Below are positions 46,109 through 55,187 of a stretch of 64,000 bases of DNA, one piece after another. The notes under the pieces were generated by a model, which searched no databases, had not been told where the DNA came from, and saw only the letters and a list, made by a program, of their open reading frames with translations. Numbering within the stretch: the stretch's first letter is position 1; each line of letters begins with the position of its first letter. Both the position numbers and the translations under genes were made by a program. Origin of the DNA: Variovorax sp. DXTD-1 (GTDB taxonomy: Bacteria; Pseudomonadota; Gammaproteobacteria; Burkholderiales; Burkholderiaceae_C); contig NZ_RWKH01000010.1 in NCBI RefSeq assembly GCF_003984625.1, forward strand, positions 124,001 through 188,000, in the 5' to 3' direction.

Positions 46109-46335
46109 AGTGCCCCCGTTCATACTTTGATTTACAAACACTTTAGCAGTTCTTTTGCAAACACAAGTATTCATCTGAAGTGATACCGATAGCTATGCCT
46201 TATGGCCGGCGTGCGGGGACGGAAATAATCTGAAAAATCGGTTGACGACTTGCCCGCACGCTATTCAAGCTGTTACCGCGCGAGCCTGGTCCGGCCCCGC
46301 GCATCAAGCAAGAACGCTGGTCGCCAGGGGTTGCC

Positions 46336-46995
46336 GTGAAACTGCCTTCATTTTTCGGTTGGGCTCTTTTTTGCGCATGCCTCGCATGCTCGGCGGCCGA
46401 ACTCGAACTGCAGGGCAGCCGGCTGGTGGTGTCGGGCATGCTCGATGGCACCGCGATCAAGACCTTCACCGAACACCTGGGCAAAGGCACCGTGCGCACG
46501 GTGGTGTTCGAGGATTCGTTCGGCGGTACCGCCGAAGCAGCCGGCGCCTTTGCCGATGCCATTCGTGCGAGCGGCGTGGAAACCGAAATCCGCGGCCAAT
46601 GCATGGCCGCCTGCGCCTACGCTTTTCTGGCCGGCAAGACGCATCGCTTCGGCGACGGCTTTCAGGTCAACGGCGTGCTGCTGCCCGTGGCCGCCAGGCC
46701 CACGGCCTCCGAATTGGCGGTGCGCTGGCGCACCGGCGAAACCCGCAAGACGCCGACCGAATTCTCGCCCGCCGCCGTCACCGCTTCGACCGGCCCCGCC
46801 ACGACGGAGGTCAGCGCCGGGCCGGCCAAGGACAACTGGCAGCCTGATCACGGGGTGCTCTTCACGGCCAGCCCCACACTCTTCGGCCGCATCTACAACA
46901 CGTTTTATTGCGACGGCACCCAGGGCCGCGATTTCTCGAAATGCGAGCGCCTCTCGGACGCCGACCCGTTCAAGCTCGGCGTGCTGACGCCCTGA
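46336..46995 (+). CDS. Exported protein with a ClpP-like segment
   Basis: 219 residues starting at GTG 46336. Signal peptide with cysteines (about 1-20, LFCACLACSAA). The middle (FGGTAEAAGAFADAIRASGVETEIRGQCMAACAYAFLAG) resembles the ClpP/crotonase-type periplasmic proteins in which a glycine-rich loop is followed by C-x-A/S-A-C, but no catalytic Ser is evident (Ala or Met stands there). Function unknown; perhaps a structural relative without protease activity. Confidence 0.6.
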   Translation: MKLPSFFGWALFCACLACSAAELELQGSRLVVSGMLDGTAIKTFTEHLGKGTVRTVVFEDSFGGTAEAAGAFADAIRASGVETEIRGQCMAACAYAFLAGKTHRFGDGFQVNGVLLPVAARPTASELAVRWRTGETRKTPTEFSPAAVTASTGPATTEVSAGPAKDNWQPDHGVLFTASPTLFGRIYNTFYCDGTQGRDFSKCERLSDADPFKLGVLTP

Positions 46996-47035
46996 TGCCC
47001 TGATGCACGCTGGCCGCGCCATGTAGCGCACCGGC

Positions 47036-48064
47036 TCAGCGCAGCAGGCCCACCGCCAACGGAAAGCTGAAGAACGTCGCCACCGTCGTCCACAGGATGA
47101 TGCGTGCGATGCGGCCGTTGTCGGCGCCGAAGCGCTCGGCCAGCATTGCCACGTTGCTGGCGCTCGGCAGCGCCGCCACCAGCACGATCACCATCAGCGC
47201 CGAAGAAGAGAGCGGCAGCCCGAGCGCGATGGCGCCCTGCCCCAGCGCCCACACCAGCAGCGGATGCACGAGCAGCTTGGCGCCCACCACCGGCAGCACG
47301 TCGGCCAGCGGCGCCTTGCGCGCAATCTCCGACTTCACACCCATGGCCGCCGCCACCGCCGCGCTGGCGCCATGCTCGCGCGCAAGCAGCGCCGAGCGCG
47401 CCAGCACCGCGCCAATGGTGAAGAGCGCCACTGGCGAAGCCGCATCGGCCAGCATGGCCACGGTGCGCTCCACGGGGCCCGGCAAACGCCAGCGCGCGGC
47501 CGACAGCAGCACGCCCAGCAGAATCGACCACGGCATCGGGTTGACCAGCACGCCGCGCAGCGCCTGGCGTGCCGCCTGCCGCGGACCATGGTGCGGCGCA
47601 CCCGCGCCCCCGCCGGCGCCGTCGAGGCGTGACAGGGCAATGCACAGCGACGAGGTCACGACCAGATCGAACGCGATGGTGATGATCATCGGCCCCGCCG
47701 CCTGGGCGCCCAGCAGCGCCACCAGGAGCGGCACGCCCATGAAGCCGGTGTTCGGAAAGGCGGCCACCAGCGCGCCGAAGGCACCGTCGTTCCAGCCGAT
47801 GCGCTGGTTGCGGGTGAAGACGACCGTGCCCGCCACCACGGCCAGCGCGCTCACGCCCCAGACCAGTGCGACGCTGCCGTCGAGCAACTGCCCGATCGGC
47901 GTGCCGGCACCAAATCGCAACAACATGCAAGGCAACGCGAAATACAACACGAAGGTGTTGAGGCCGGGAATCGCGCCGAGCGGCAGGACGCGGGCGCGCG
48001 CGGCGCCATAGCCCGCCGCGATCAACGCGAAGAAGGGAAAAGTTACGAGAAATACAGGCAGCAC
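47036..48064 (-). CDS. AEC-family transporter (auxin efflux carrier-like)
   Basis: 342 residues with about ten membrane helices; FALPCMLLRFGAG near 42, FPNTGFMGVPLLVALLG near 103 and the C-terminal ALPSASNVAMLAERFG are the conserved AEC segments. Bacterial members carry malonate, malate or similar organic acids. Substrate not deducible here. Divergent from rep. Confidence 0.85.
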   Translation of the reverse strand: MLPVFLVTFPFFALIAAGYGAARARVLPLGAIPGLNTFVLYFALPCMLLRFGAGTPIGQLLDGSVALVWGVSALAVVAGTVVFTRNQRIGWNDGAFGALVAAFPNTGFMGVPLLVALLGAQAAGPMIITIAFDLVVTSSLCIALSRLDGAGGGAGAPHHGPRQAARQALRGVLVNPMPWSILLGVLLSAARWRLPGPVERTVAMLADAASPVALFTIGAVLARSALLAREHGASAAVAAAMGVKSEIARKAPLADVLPVVGAKLLVHPLLVWALGQGAIALGLPLSSSALMVIVLVAALPSASNVAMLAERFGADNGRIARIILWTTVATFFSFPLAVGLLR

Positions 48065-48184
48065 AGCCAGATTGTCGTTGCGTCCCGCATCGTGAACTCT
48101 GGAGGGGTCCCGGACAGGCTGCGCCCCGTATCATTGCGCGCTTTGCGCCTGCCGTTCCTCCGCGGCCTTCCCTCCCCACTCCCC

Positions 48185-50290
48185 ATGTCTTCCGGTCTCA
48201 ATCTCGCGCAACAAGAAGCCGTCAATTACCTGCACGGCCCGTGCCTCGTGCTCGCAGGCGCGGGCTCGGGCAAGACGCGCGTCATCACGCACAAGATCGG
48301 CCGGCTCATCCAGGCCGGACTGGAGCCCAAGCGCATCGCAGCCATCACCTTCACGAACAAGGCCGCCAGCGAAATGCGCGAGCGCGCCAAGGGCCTGATC
48401 GGACGCGACGCGCGGCATGTGGTGATCTGCACCTTTCACGCGCTGGGCGTGCGCATGATGCGCGAAGACGGCGCCGTGCTGGGCCTGAAGCCCGCCTTCA
48501 GCATTCTCGACAGCGACGATGTCACGAAGATTCTGAAGGACGCCGGCGGCACCACCGATACGGCCACCGCGCGCATCTGGCAGTGGACCATCAGCAAGTG
48601 GAAGAACATGGGCCTGAACGCTGCACAGGCCGAGGCCGCCGCGGTGGACGACAACGAGCGCATCACCGCGCGCATCATGGCGCGCTACGAAGAACGGCTC
48701 ACGGCCTACCAGAGCGTCGACTTCGACGATCTCATCGGTATGCCGCTCAAGCTGCTGCGTGACTTCGACGAGGTGCGCGCCAAGTGGCAGACCACGCTGG
48801 GCCACATCCTGGTGGACGAATACCAGGACACCAACGCCACCCAATATGAAGTGCTGAAGGCACTGGCCGGCGAGCGCGGCCGCTTCACCGCGGTGGGCGA
48901 CGACGACCAGTCGATCTACGGCTGGCGCGGCGCCACGCTGGACAACCTGCGCAAGCTGCCGGTCGACTACCCGACCCTGAAGGTGATCAAGCTCGAGCAG
49001 AACTACCGCTCCACCAGCGCGATTCTGCGGGCGGCCAACAACGTGATCGGCCCCAACCCCAAGCTGTTTCCGAAGACGCTGTTCTCCGAGCTGGGCGAAG
49101 GCGAGCCGGTGCGCATCGTCGATGCCGACTCCGAGGCGCACGAGGCCGAACGCGCGGTGGCGCGCATCGTCAGCCTGCGCGCGGGCGATGCCATTACCCA
49201 GGGGAAGCAGTACAAGGAGTTCCGCGACTTCGCCATTCTTTACCGCGCCAATCACCAGGCGCGTGTGTTCGAGCAGGCGCTGCGCAAGGCGCAGATTCCG
49301 TACAAGGTGTCTGGCGGCCAGAGCTTCTTCGACCGCGCCGAAATCAAGGATTTGTGCGGCTGGTTCCGCCTGTGGGTCAACAACGACGACGACCCGGCGT
49401 TCCTGCGCGCCATCACCACGCCCAAGCGCGGCATCGGCCACACCACGCTCGCGAGCCTCGGCACCTTTGCCAGCCAGTACAAGCTGAGCCTGTTCGAGGC
49501 GCTCTTCAGCCCGTCGCTGCCGAGCGTGATGCCCAAGCGCACGCTCGAGGGCATCCACGAGTTCGGCCGCTACATCAACGACCTCGAATACCGCGCGCGC
49601 CGCACCATGGGCGCGGAAGATTCGCGCACCTTCATGCTCGACTGGCTGAAGGAGATCGACTACGAGAAGCATCTCTACGACGGCGAAGACAGCGAGCAGG
49701 CCGCGGCCGCGCGCTGGACCAACGTGCTGGAGTTCGTCGACTGGATGTCGCAGCGCGCCGGTGGCGTGATCGACGATGCCTCGGGCGCCGACAACAACAT
49801 CGAGAGCGAGCGCAAGAGCCTGCTCGAGGTGGCGCAGACCATCTCGCTGCTCTCGACCATCAGCGAGCGCGAGCAGGACCAGAACGTGGTCACGCTCTCG
49901 ACGCTGCATGCTTCCAAGGGCCTCGAATGGCCGCACGTCATGCTGATCGGCGTGACCGAGGGCCTGCTGCCTTTCAAGCTCGAAGACGACAACGGCCGCC
50001 AGCTCAAGGTGAGCGACGAGACGCTGCAGCGGCTGCAGGAAGAGCGCCGCCTCATGTATGTGGGCATTACGCGCGCGCAGCGCAGCCTGGCGGTGAGCTG
50101 GACCAAGAAGCGCAAGCAGGGCCGCGAGATGGTGCCCTGCGTGCCGAGCCGCTTCATTGCCGAGATGGGCCTGGACAAGACCACCACCCGCGAAGACCCG
50201 CGCGAAAAGCTCAAGGCGCTGCGCGCCGAGTTCGCGCGCAAGGCGCAGGACAATGCGGCGGCTGCAGCGGCGGCCGCCTCCGCGTCATGA
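48185..50290 (+). CDS. rep: ATP-dependent DNA helicase Rep
   Basis: 701-residue UvrD/Rep-type superfamily 1 helicase, 3'-5' unwinding at replication forks. Motifs: LAGAGSGKTRVITHKI (I), AITFTNKAASEMRERA (Ia), HILVDEYQDTN (II), GDDDQSIYGWRGA (III), LEQNYRSTSAILRAAN (IV), VTLSTLHASKGLEW (V) and MYVGITRAQRSL (VI). DDDQSIYGWRGA is the Rep rather than UvrD form. ATG 48185 is at the family start. Its stop overlaps the next gene in ATGA. Confidence 0.94.
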   Translation: MSSGLNLAQQEAVNYLHGPCLVLAGAGSGKTRVITHKIGRLIQAGLEPKRIAAITFTNKAASEMRERAKGLIGRDARHVVICTFHALGVRMMREDGAVLGLKPAFSILDSDDVTKILKDAGGTTDTATARIWQWTISKWKNMGLNAAQAEAAAVDDNERITARIMARYEERLTAYQSVDFDDLIGMPLKLLRDFDEVRAKWQTTLGHILVDEYQDTNATQYEVLKALAGERGRFTAVGDDDQSIYGWRGATLDNLRKLPVDYPTLKVIKLEQNYRSTSAILRAANNVIGPNPKLFPKTLFSELGEGEPVRIVDADSEAHEAERAVARIVSLRAGDAITQGKQYKEFRDFAILYRANHQARVFEQALRKAQIPYKVSGGQSFFDRAEIKDLCGWFRLWVNNDDDPAFLRAITTPKRGIGHTTLASLGTFASQYKLSLFEALFSPSLPSVMPKRTLEGIHEFGRYINDLEYRARRTMGAEDSRTFMLDWLKEIDYEKHLYDGEDSEQAAAARWTNVLEFVDWMSQRAGGVIDDASGADNNIESERKSLLEVAQTISLLSTISEREQDQNVVTLSTLHASKGLEWPHVMLIGVTEGLLPFKLEDDNGRQLKVSDETLQRLQEERRLMYVGITRAQRSLAVSWTKKRKQGREMVPCVPSRFIAEMGLDKTTTREDPREKLKALRAEFARKAQDNAAAAAAAASAS

Positions 50291-50754
50291 GCGCGCGGGC
50301 TCTTCTCTTCCTTTCGCTGGCCGCGCTCTGCACGGCATGCGCCGGCCCCGCGGCCCGGAACACCGCCCAGCCCGGGTGCCCCGCCACCGCGAAGGATCTG
50401 CCGGTTGAAGCGCTGTATGGCAACTGGCAGGCGCGCTTCGACGGCCTGCCGGCCACGGCCTCGGTCGTGCTCGGCAAGCACCCCGAATACGCGGGCGTGC
50501 GCGGCACCATCACGCGCGCGGCCGCCGCGCCCTCGGCGAGCGCATCGGTCGCGCAGCTCGCAGGCGACATCGACGACGAGGGCGAGCTCGCCATCGACGA
50601 GTCGCTCGACGGACGCAGCATCAGCGGCGTGTGGTCGGGCACGCTGCAGCCGGCCTCCTGCGGCCGCGAGTTCAGGGGCACGTGGCGCAACGCCGCCGAC
50701 GAAACCACACATCCCTTCACTCTGAAAAAGACGGAACGGACCGCAGACAAATGA
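50287..50754 (+). CDS. Small lipoprotein of unknown function
   Basis: 155 residues; lipoprotein signal with lipobox LCTAC (cysteine near 18). The mature part has YGNWQARFDGLPATASVVLGKHPEYAGVRGTI and GVWSGTLQPASCGREFRGTWR, repeated short strands as in a small beta-barrel. No family recognised. Overlaps rep by four bases and pldA by four, so it is likely cotranscribed; a partner role for PldA in the envelope is possible. Confidence 0.75.
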   Translation: MSARALLFLSLAALCTACAGPAARNTAQPGCPATAKDLPVEALYGNWQARFDGLPATASVVLGKHPEYAGVRGTITRAAAAPSASASVAQLAGDIDDEGELAIDESLDGRSISGVWSGTLQPASCGREFRGTWRNAADETTHPFTLKKTERTADK

Positions 50755-51923
50755 ACCCACTCCATCTACGCACCACCCTTGCCGCAAGCCTGCTGGCGCC
50801 CGGCCTCTTTGCGTCGTCTCTGGCCAGCGCACAAGCGGTGGAAAAGCCTTCCAGCCCGCTGGCCGATGCCCAGCTGACCTGGCAGCAGTGCGCCGCGCTG
50901 GGCAACAGCAACGAAGCTCGGCTGGCCTGCTTCGACCGCTGGGCGCAGCAGCAGACGCTGCCTTCGGTGTCGGTGCCCGTGGCGCCGCCGGTGCTGGCAA
51001 GCACGCAGCCGGCGCCGCCGGTGGACGGCTCGATGCCGGCCACCCGCGTGGTGTCGGTCGCCACCAGCGAGGGCTGCCGCGACAGGCAGTATTCGGCGCT
51101 CTCGCGCTTCTGGGAACTGGAGAACGGCAGCGACTGCGGCACCTTCGTGTTCCGCGGCTACCGGCCGCTGAACGTGTCGGCCTCGGCCGCCACCAGCAAG
51201 CCCGACACGCCCACGTCGCCGGCCGAGGGCCACACCGCCTCGCCGGTGGACTACCAGGCCAATGAAATGCGCATCGGCCTTTCGGTGCGTACCAAGATCG
51301 CGCAGGGCCTGCTCACGCAGAGCGACCCGATCAAGAAAGACTCGCTCTGGTTTGCGTATTCGCAGCAGTCGACCTGGCAGCTGTTCAACGGCTCGATCTC
51401 GCGGCCGTTCCGCACCACCGACCACGAGCCCGAGATGATGTACGTCTACCCGCTCGACTTCAGGCTGCCCGGCGGCTGGCGCTGGCGCTATGCCGGCGTG
51501 GGCTTGGTGCACCAGTCGAACGGCCAGAGCCTGCCCCTGTCGCGCAGCTGGAACCGCGTCTACCTGATGGGCGGCGCCGAGCTCGACGACCGCTTCAGCA
51601 TCACCGGGCGCGTCTGGCAGCGGCTGTCGGAAAGCGCGGCGAAGGACGACAACCCCGACATCTCCAGCTACATTGGCCGCGCCGAGGTTACCGGCCGCTG
51701 GAACTTCAACCGCGACAACACCCTGGCTCTCACCGTGCGCAACAACCTGCGCGACAGCGGACGCGGCTCGGTGCGGCTCGAGTGGCTGAAGGCCATTGGC
51801 GACCCGACCACCAGCAACCTGCGCTTCCACACGCAGCTGTTCCACGGCTACGGCGACACGCTGGTGGACTACAACCGGAAGCGCACCGTGCTGAGCATCG
51901 GCCTCAGCCTCGTGGACTTTTAA
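50751..51923 (+). CDS. pldA: Outer-membrane phospholipase A
   Basis: 390 residues. Signal peptide 1-27 (ends LASAQA), an N-terminal region of about 130 residues before the barrel, and the OMPLA catalytic motif H254-x-S256-N257-G in GLVHQSNGQSLPLSRSWNRVY. The remaining sequence alternates as beta-strands and ends in Phe, as outer-membrane barrels do. Hydrolyses phospholipids that reach the outer leaflet. ATG 50751 overlaps the lipoprotein stop. Confidence 0.92.
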   Translation: MNPLHLRTTLAASLLAPGLFASSLASAQAVEKPSSPLADAQLTWQQCAALGNSNEARLACFDRWAQQQTLPSVSVPVAPPVLASTQPAPPVDGSMPATRVVSVATSEGCRDRQYSALSRFWELENGSDCGTFVFRGYRPLNVSASAATSKPDTPTSPAEGHTASPVDYQANEMRIGLSVRTKIAQGLLTQSDPIKKDSLWFAYSQQSTWQLFNGSISRPFRTTDHEPEMMYVYPLDFRLPGGWRWRYAGVGLVHQSNGQSLPLSRSWNRVYLMGGAELDDRFSITGRVWQRLSESAAKDDNPDISSYIGRAEVTGRWNFNRDNTLALTVRNNLRDSGRGSVRLEWLKAIGDPTTSNLRFHTQLFHGYGDTLVDYNRKRTVLSIGLSLVDF

Positions 51924-51957
51924 TTCGCTCCGATGAATGCACAGAAAGGTTCGTGCC

Positions 51958-52809
51958 ATGAATGCTGATGAACTTGCCCCCGTGGACGCCTTGCAGCGCG
52001 AAATCATTGCCGCGCTGCACGTGGCGCCGGTGTTCGACGCCGCACACGAAGTCGAGCGGCGCATCGGCTTCCTGGCCGGCTACCTGCGCGGCACCGGCTT
52101 GAAGGCGCTGGTGCTGGGCATCAGCGGCGGTGTCGATTCGCTGACCGCCGGCTGCCTTGCGCAGCGTGCGGTGGAGCGGCTGCGCGCCGAAGGCCGGGAA
52201 GCCACCTTCATTGCGATGCGGCTGCCCTACGGCGTGCAGAAGGACGAGGCCGAGGCGCAGCGCTCGCTGGAGGTGATCAAGCCCGACCGCACCCTCACCG
52301 TCGACATCCGGCCCGCGGCGGACGGCATGCTCGCGGCGCTCAAGGCCGGCAATCTTGTGTTCCGCGATGCGGCGCATGAAGACTTCGTGCTCGGCAACAT
52401 CAAGGCGCGCCAGCGCATGATTGCGCAGTTCGCGGTGGCCGGCGCGCACGACGGCATCGTCATCGGCACCGACCATGCGGCCGAGGCATTGATGGGCTTC
52501 TTCACCAAGTTCGGCGATGGCGCGGCCGACGTGACGCCGCTCACCGGCCTCAACAAGCGGCGCGTGCGCGCGCTGGCGCAGCAGCTCGGCGCGCCCGACG
52601 CGCTGGTGTTCAAGGTGCCGACGGCCGACCTCGAATCGCTGGTGCCGCAAAAGCCCGACGAGGATGCGTTCGGCGTCAGCTACGAGCAGATCGACGATTT
52701 CCTCGAGGGCAAGCCGGTGTCCGCGGCGGCACGCGAGATCATTCTTGCAACGCACCGCAAGAGCGCCCACAAGAGGGCGCTGCCGGTGGAGCCGCCGCTC
52801 CCCGCCTAG
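51958..52809 (+). CDS. nadE: Ammonia-dependent NAD synthetase
   Basis: 283 residues; makes NAD from deamido-NAD, ATP and ammonia. The PP-loop is SGGVDS at 56-61; RLPYGVQKDEAEAQ, VIGTDHAAEALMGFFTKFGDG and the C-terminal SAHKRALP match the NH3-dependent class. The glutaminase domain is absent. ATG 51958 is the preferred start. Confidence 0.94.
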   Translation: MNADELAPVDALQREIIAALHVAPVFDAAHEVERRIGFLAGYLRGTGLKALVLGISGGVDSLTAGCLAQRAVERLRAEGREATFIAMRLPYGVQKDEAEAQRSLEVIKPDRTLTVDIRPAADGMLAALKAGNLVFRDAAHEDFVLGNIKARQRMIAQFAVAGAHDGIVIGTDHAAEALMGFFTKFGDGAADVTPLTGLNKRRVRALAQQLGAPDALVFKVPTADLESLVPQKPDEDAFGVSYEQIDDFLEGKPVSAAAREIILATHRKSAHKRALPVEPPLPA

Positions 52810-52815
52810 CCCTGC

Positions 52816-54732
52816 CTAGGCGCGGGGCGACTCGAGGAGTTGCTCGAGCAGCGCGGTCAGCTTGTCGACGTCCACCGGCTTCGTCAGGTGCGCTCGAAAG
52901 CCCGCCTCGAGGCTGGTGTCCCGGTCGCTGGCCTGGCCGTAGCCGGTAATGGCGATCAGCGGCGGCGGGTTGATCATCTCGGCCCGCAACCGCTTGGCGA
53001 CTTCATGTCCGTTCAGGTCGGGCAGGCCGATGTCCAGCAGCACCACGTCCGGGTCTTGCGCCTTCACCGCCTCGATGGCCGACAGGCCGCCATGCGCGAC
53101 GCTGGACTTGTAGCCTAGCGCCTCCAGCAGCAGCGCCATGGTTTCGGCCGCGTCCACGTTGTCGTCCACCACCAGCACGCGCTGCTCGCCCACGGGCCGC
53201 GGCTCCGCCTCCAGCGTGGCAATCGGCGGTTGGGTGGTCTGGAACTGCACCACGAATTCGCTGCCTTCACCCGGCCGGCCGGTGCTGAACGCACTCACCC
53301 GGCCGCCGTGCAGCGTCGTCAGCTGCTGCACGAGGCTGAGCCCCAGGCCCAGGCCACCCTGCGTTCTTGCCATGTTCTGCTCACCCTGCACGAACAGGTC
53401 GAAGATCCGCTGCAGATCCTTGGGCGGTATCCCGGGTCCGTCGTCGCGCACGCTGATGTCGGCGTCCTCGCCAACTTGCGACAGCGACACATGGACGTTG
53501 CCGCTGTTGTGGGTGAACTTCGCGGCGTTGTGGATCAGATTGCTGACGATCTGGATGACGCGTGCGCTGTCTCCGGAAATCCAGGGGTCCGCCTCCTGGA
53601 AATGCAGGTGCAGCGTCTGCGACTTGCTTTCGATCAACGGCCGCACCGCCTCGGCAGCCTCGGCGATGGCGTCGCGCAGGCGGACCGGCTTGCTCTCGAG
53701 GTGGATCTTTCCGCTCGTGATGCGGCCCACATCGAGCAGGTCGTCCACCAACCTGGTCATCTGCTTGAGTTGCCGGCCGATGATGTCGCGGGTATGGGCG
53801 ATGACCGCCGATTCCGCTTTTTCCCGCTTGAAGAGTTCGAGCGCGTTGGAAATCGGCGCCAGCGGATTGCGCAGTTCGTGCCCGAGCATCGCAAGAAAGT
53901 TCGTGACGCGGCGCCCTTCGTCTTCCAGCGCGGTCACGCGGCGCCGCTCGGTCAGGTCGCGCGTGACCTTGGCAAAGCCCCGATGCCGCCCGGTCGCGTC
54001 GTGCAGCGCGGTAATGACCACGCTGGCCCAGAACCGACTGCCGTCCTTGCGGATGCGCCAGCCTTCGTCCTCGAAGCGTCCGTCGCGCAGTGCGTTGCGC
54101 AGTTCCTCCTCGGGCCAGCCGGTCGCGGCCACCTCGGGCGGATAGAACACCGAGAAGTGCTGCCCGATGATTTCCGAGGCCTCGTAGCCCTTGTTCTTTT
54201 GCGCGCCGAGATTCCAGCTCACGATGTGGCCGCCGGGGTCGAGCATGAAGATCGCATAGTCCTTCACGCCCTCGACCAGCAGCCGGAAGCGCTCCTCGCT
54301 CATGCGCAGCATCTCGTCCTGGCGGCGGCGTTCGCTGAGATCCCTCGTGATCATCGAGAAGCCGCGCACGTCCCCGTTGTTGCCGGTCATCCGCGTGATG
54401 ACCACGCTGGCCCAGAAGCGCGTGCCGTCCTTGCGCAGGCGCCAGCCTTCTTCTTCCATGTGGCCGGCCTGGCGCACGGTTTCCAGCGCTCGGTCGGGCT
54501 GGTTCTGCTCCAGCAGTTCGCTCGGATAGAAAAGCGAGAAGTGTCGCCCGATCGCTTCCGCGGCGGCATATCCCTTGAGCTTTTGCGCCCCGTCATTCCA
54601 GCTGATGACGATGCCGCCGGGGTCCAGCACGACGATGGAATAGTCCGAAACCGCCTCGACCATCAGCCGGAAATCGGCGTCGGCCAGAGTGCGTTGATTC
54701 AGAGGTGCACTCCCACCGCCGTCATCTGCCAT
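52816..54732 (-). CDS. Hybrid sensor histidine kinase with two PAS domains and a receiver
   Basis: 638 residues, no membrane segment, so cytoplasmic. Two related PAS domains (about 20-130 and 145-260; IGRHFSLFYPSE and IGQHFSVFYPPE), HisKA with H285 in LGHELRNPLAP, HATPase with N-box SNLIHNAAKFT and G-boxes DDGPGIPP and GGLGLGLSLV, then a receiver with D567 in VLLDIGLPDLNG. No output domain; phosphate presumably passes to another protein. The near-duplicate PAS domains suggest tandem duplication. Confidence 0.92.
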   Translation of the reverse strand: MADDGGGSAPLNQRTLADADFRLMVEAVSDYSIVVLDPGGIVISWNDGAQKLKGYAAAEAIGRHFSLFYPSELLEQNQPDRALETVRQAGHMEEEGWRLRKDGTRFWASVVITRMTGNNGDVRGFSMITRDLSERRRQDEMLRMSEERFRLLVEGVKDYAIFMLDPGGHIVSWNLGAQKNKGYEASEIIGQHFSVFYPPEVAATGWPEEELRNALRDGRFEDEGWRIRKDGSRFWASVVITALHDATGRHRGFAKVTRDLTERRRVTALEDEGRRVTNFLAMLGHELRNPLAPISNALELFKREKAESAVIAHTRDIIGRQLKQMTRLVDDLLDVGRITSGKIHLESKPVRLRDAIAEAAEAVRPLIESKSQTLHLHFQEADPWISGDSARVIQIVSNLIHNAAKFTHNSGNVHVSLSQVGEDADISVRDDGPGIPPKDLQRIFDLFVQGEQNMARTQGGLGLGLSLVQQLTTLHGGRVSAFSTGRPGEGSEFVVQFQTTQPPIATLEAEPRPVGEQRVLVVDDNVDAAETMALLLEALGYKSSVAHGGLSAIEAVKAQDPDVVLLDIGLPDLNGHEVAKRLRAEMINPPPLIAITGYGQASDRDTSLEAGFRAHLTKPVDVDKLTALLEQLLESPRA

Positions 54733-54936
54733 TGCTCTTCTTCCTCCAGTGGCCGCGCATCGGTGCAGCGGCATGCGGACTCTCGCTTTTTTCTCGGCTG
54801 GTGCCGAACTCCCGGATTGCAGCGCTCGAACCTCGTGGCTGCCGTGCGGCAGATGCAGTAATTTAGCATCAGCAGATACTTTCCGCGTAGGACAAGGCCC
54901 AGATTGCACCCGGCGCGCACAAGGCCCGGGAGCGTG

Positions 54937-55160
54937 TCAGGCGCTGGAAGGCTCCTGCCGGGGCCAGGGGGCACTGCCCGCGGCCCTGGTGCGGGGCTCT
55001 GCCATCATGAAGCGGTTCTTCCCTTCTTTCTTGACCGAGTACAGCGCCTCATCGGCGCGCATGAACAAAGACGACAGATCCTCGTCTTCCTGCCCGGCAA
55101 GGGTCGCTCGCGTGTTGCGCTTGACGAAGCAGAGCTCGGCGCTGGCAATGCCGATCGTGT
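54937..55160 (-). pseudogene. Remnant of a diguanylate cyclase (GGDEF C-terminus)
   Basis: The reading frame contains TIGIAS, then DLSSLFMRADEALYSVKKEGKNRF, which is the last helix and end of a GGDEF domain. The rest of the domain, including the GGDEF motif, is absent: upstream of it is the stop of the GGDEF-EAL gene. So only the C-terminal 60-70 residues of another cyclase remain. The whole gap 54733-55187 holds nothing else. Confidence 0.7.
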
Positions 55161-55187
55161 GTGGACTCCGGCGGGCAGGGTGGACGC

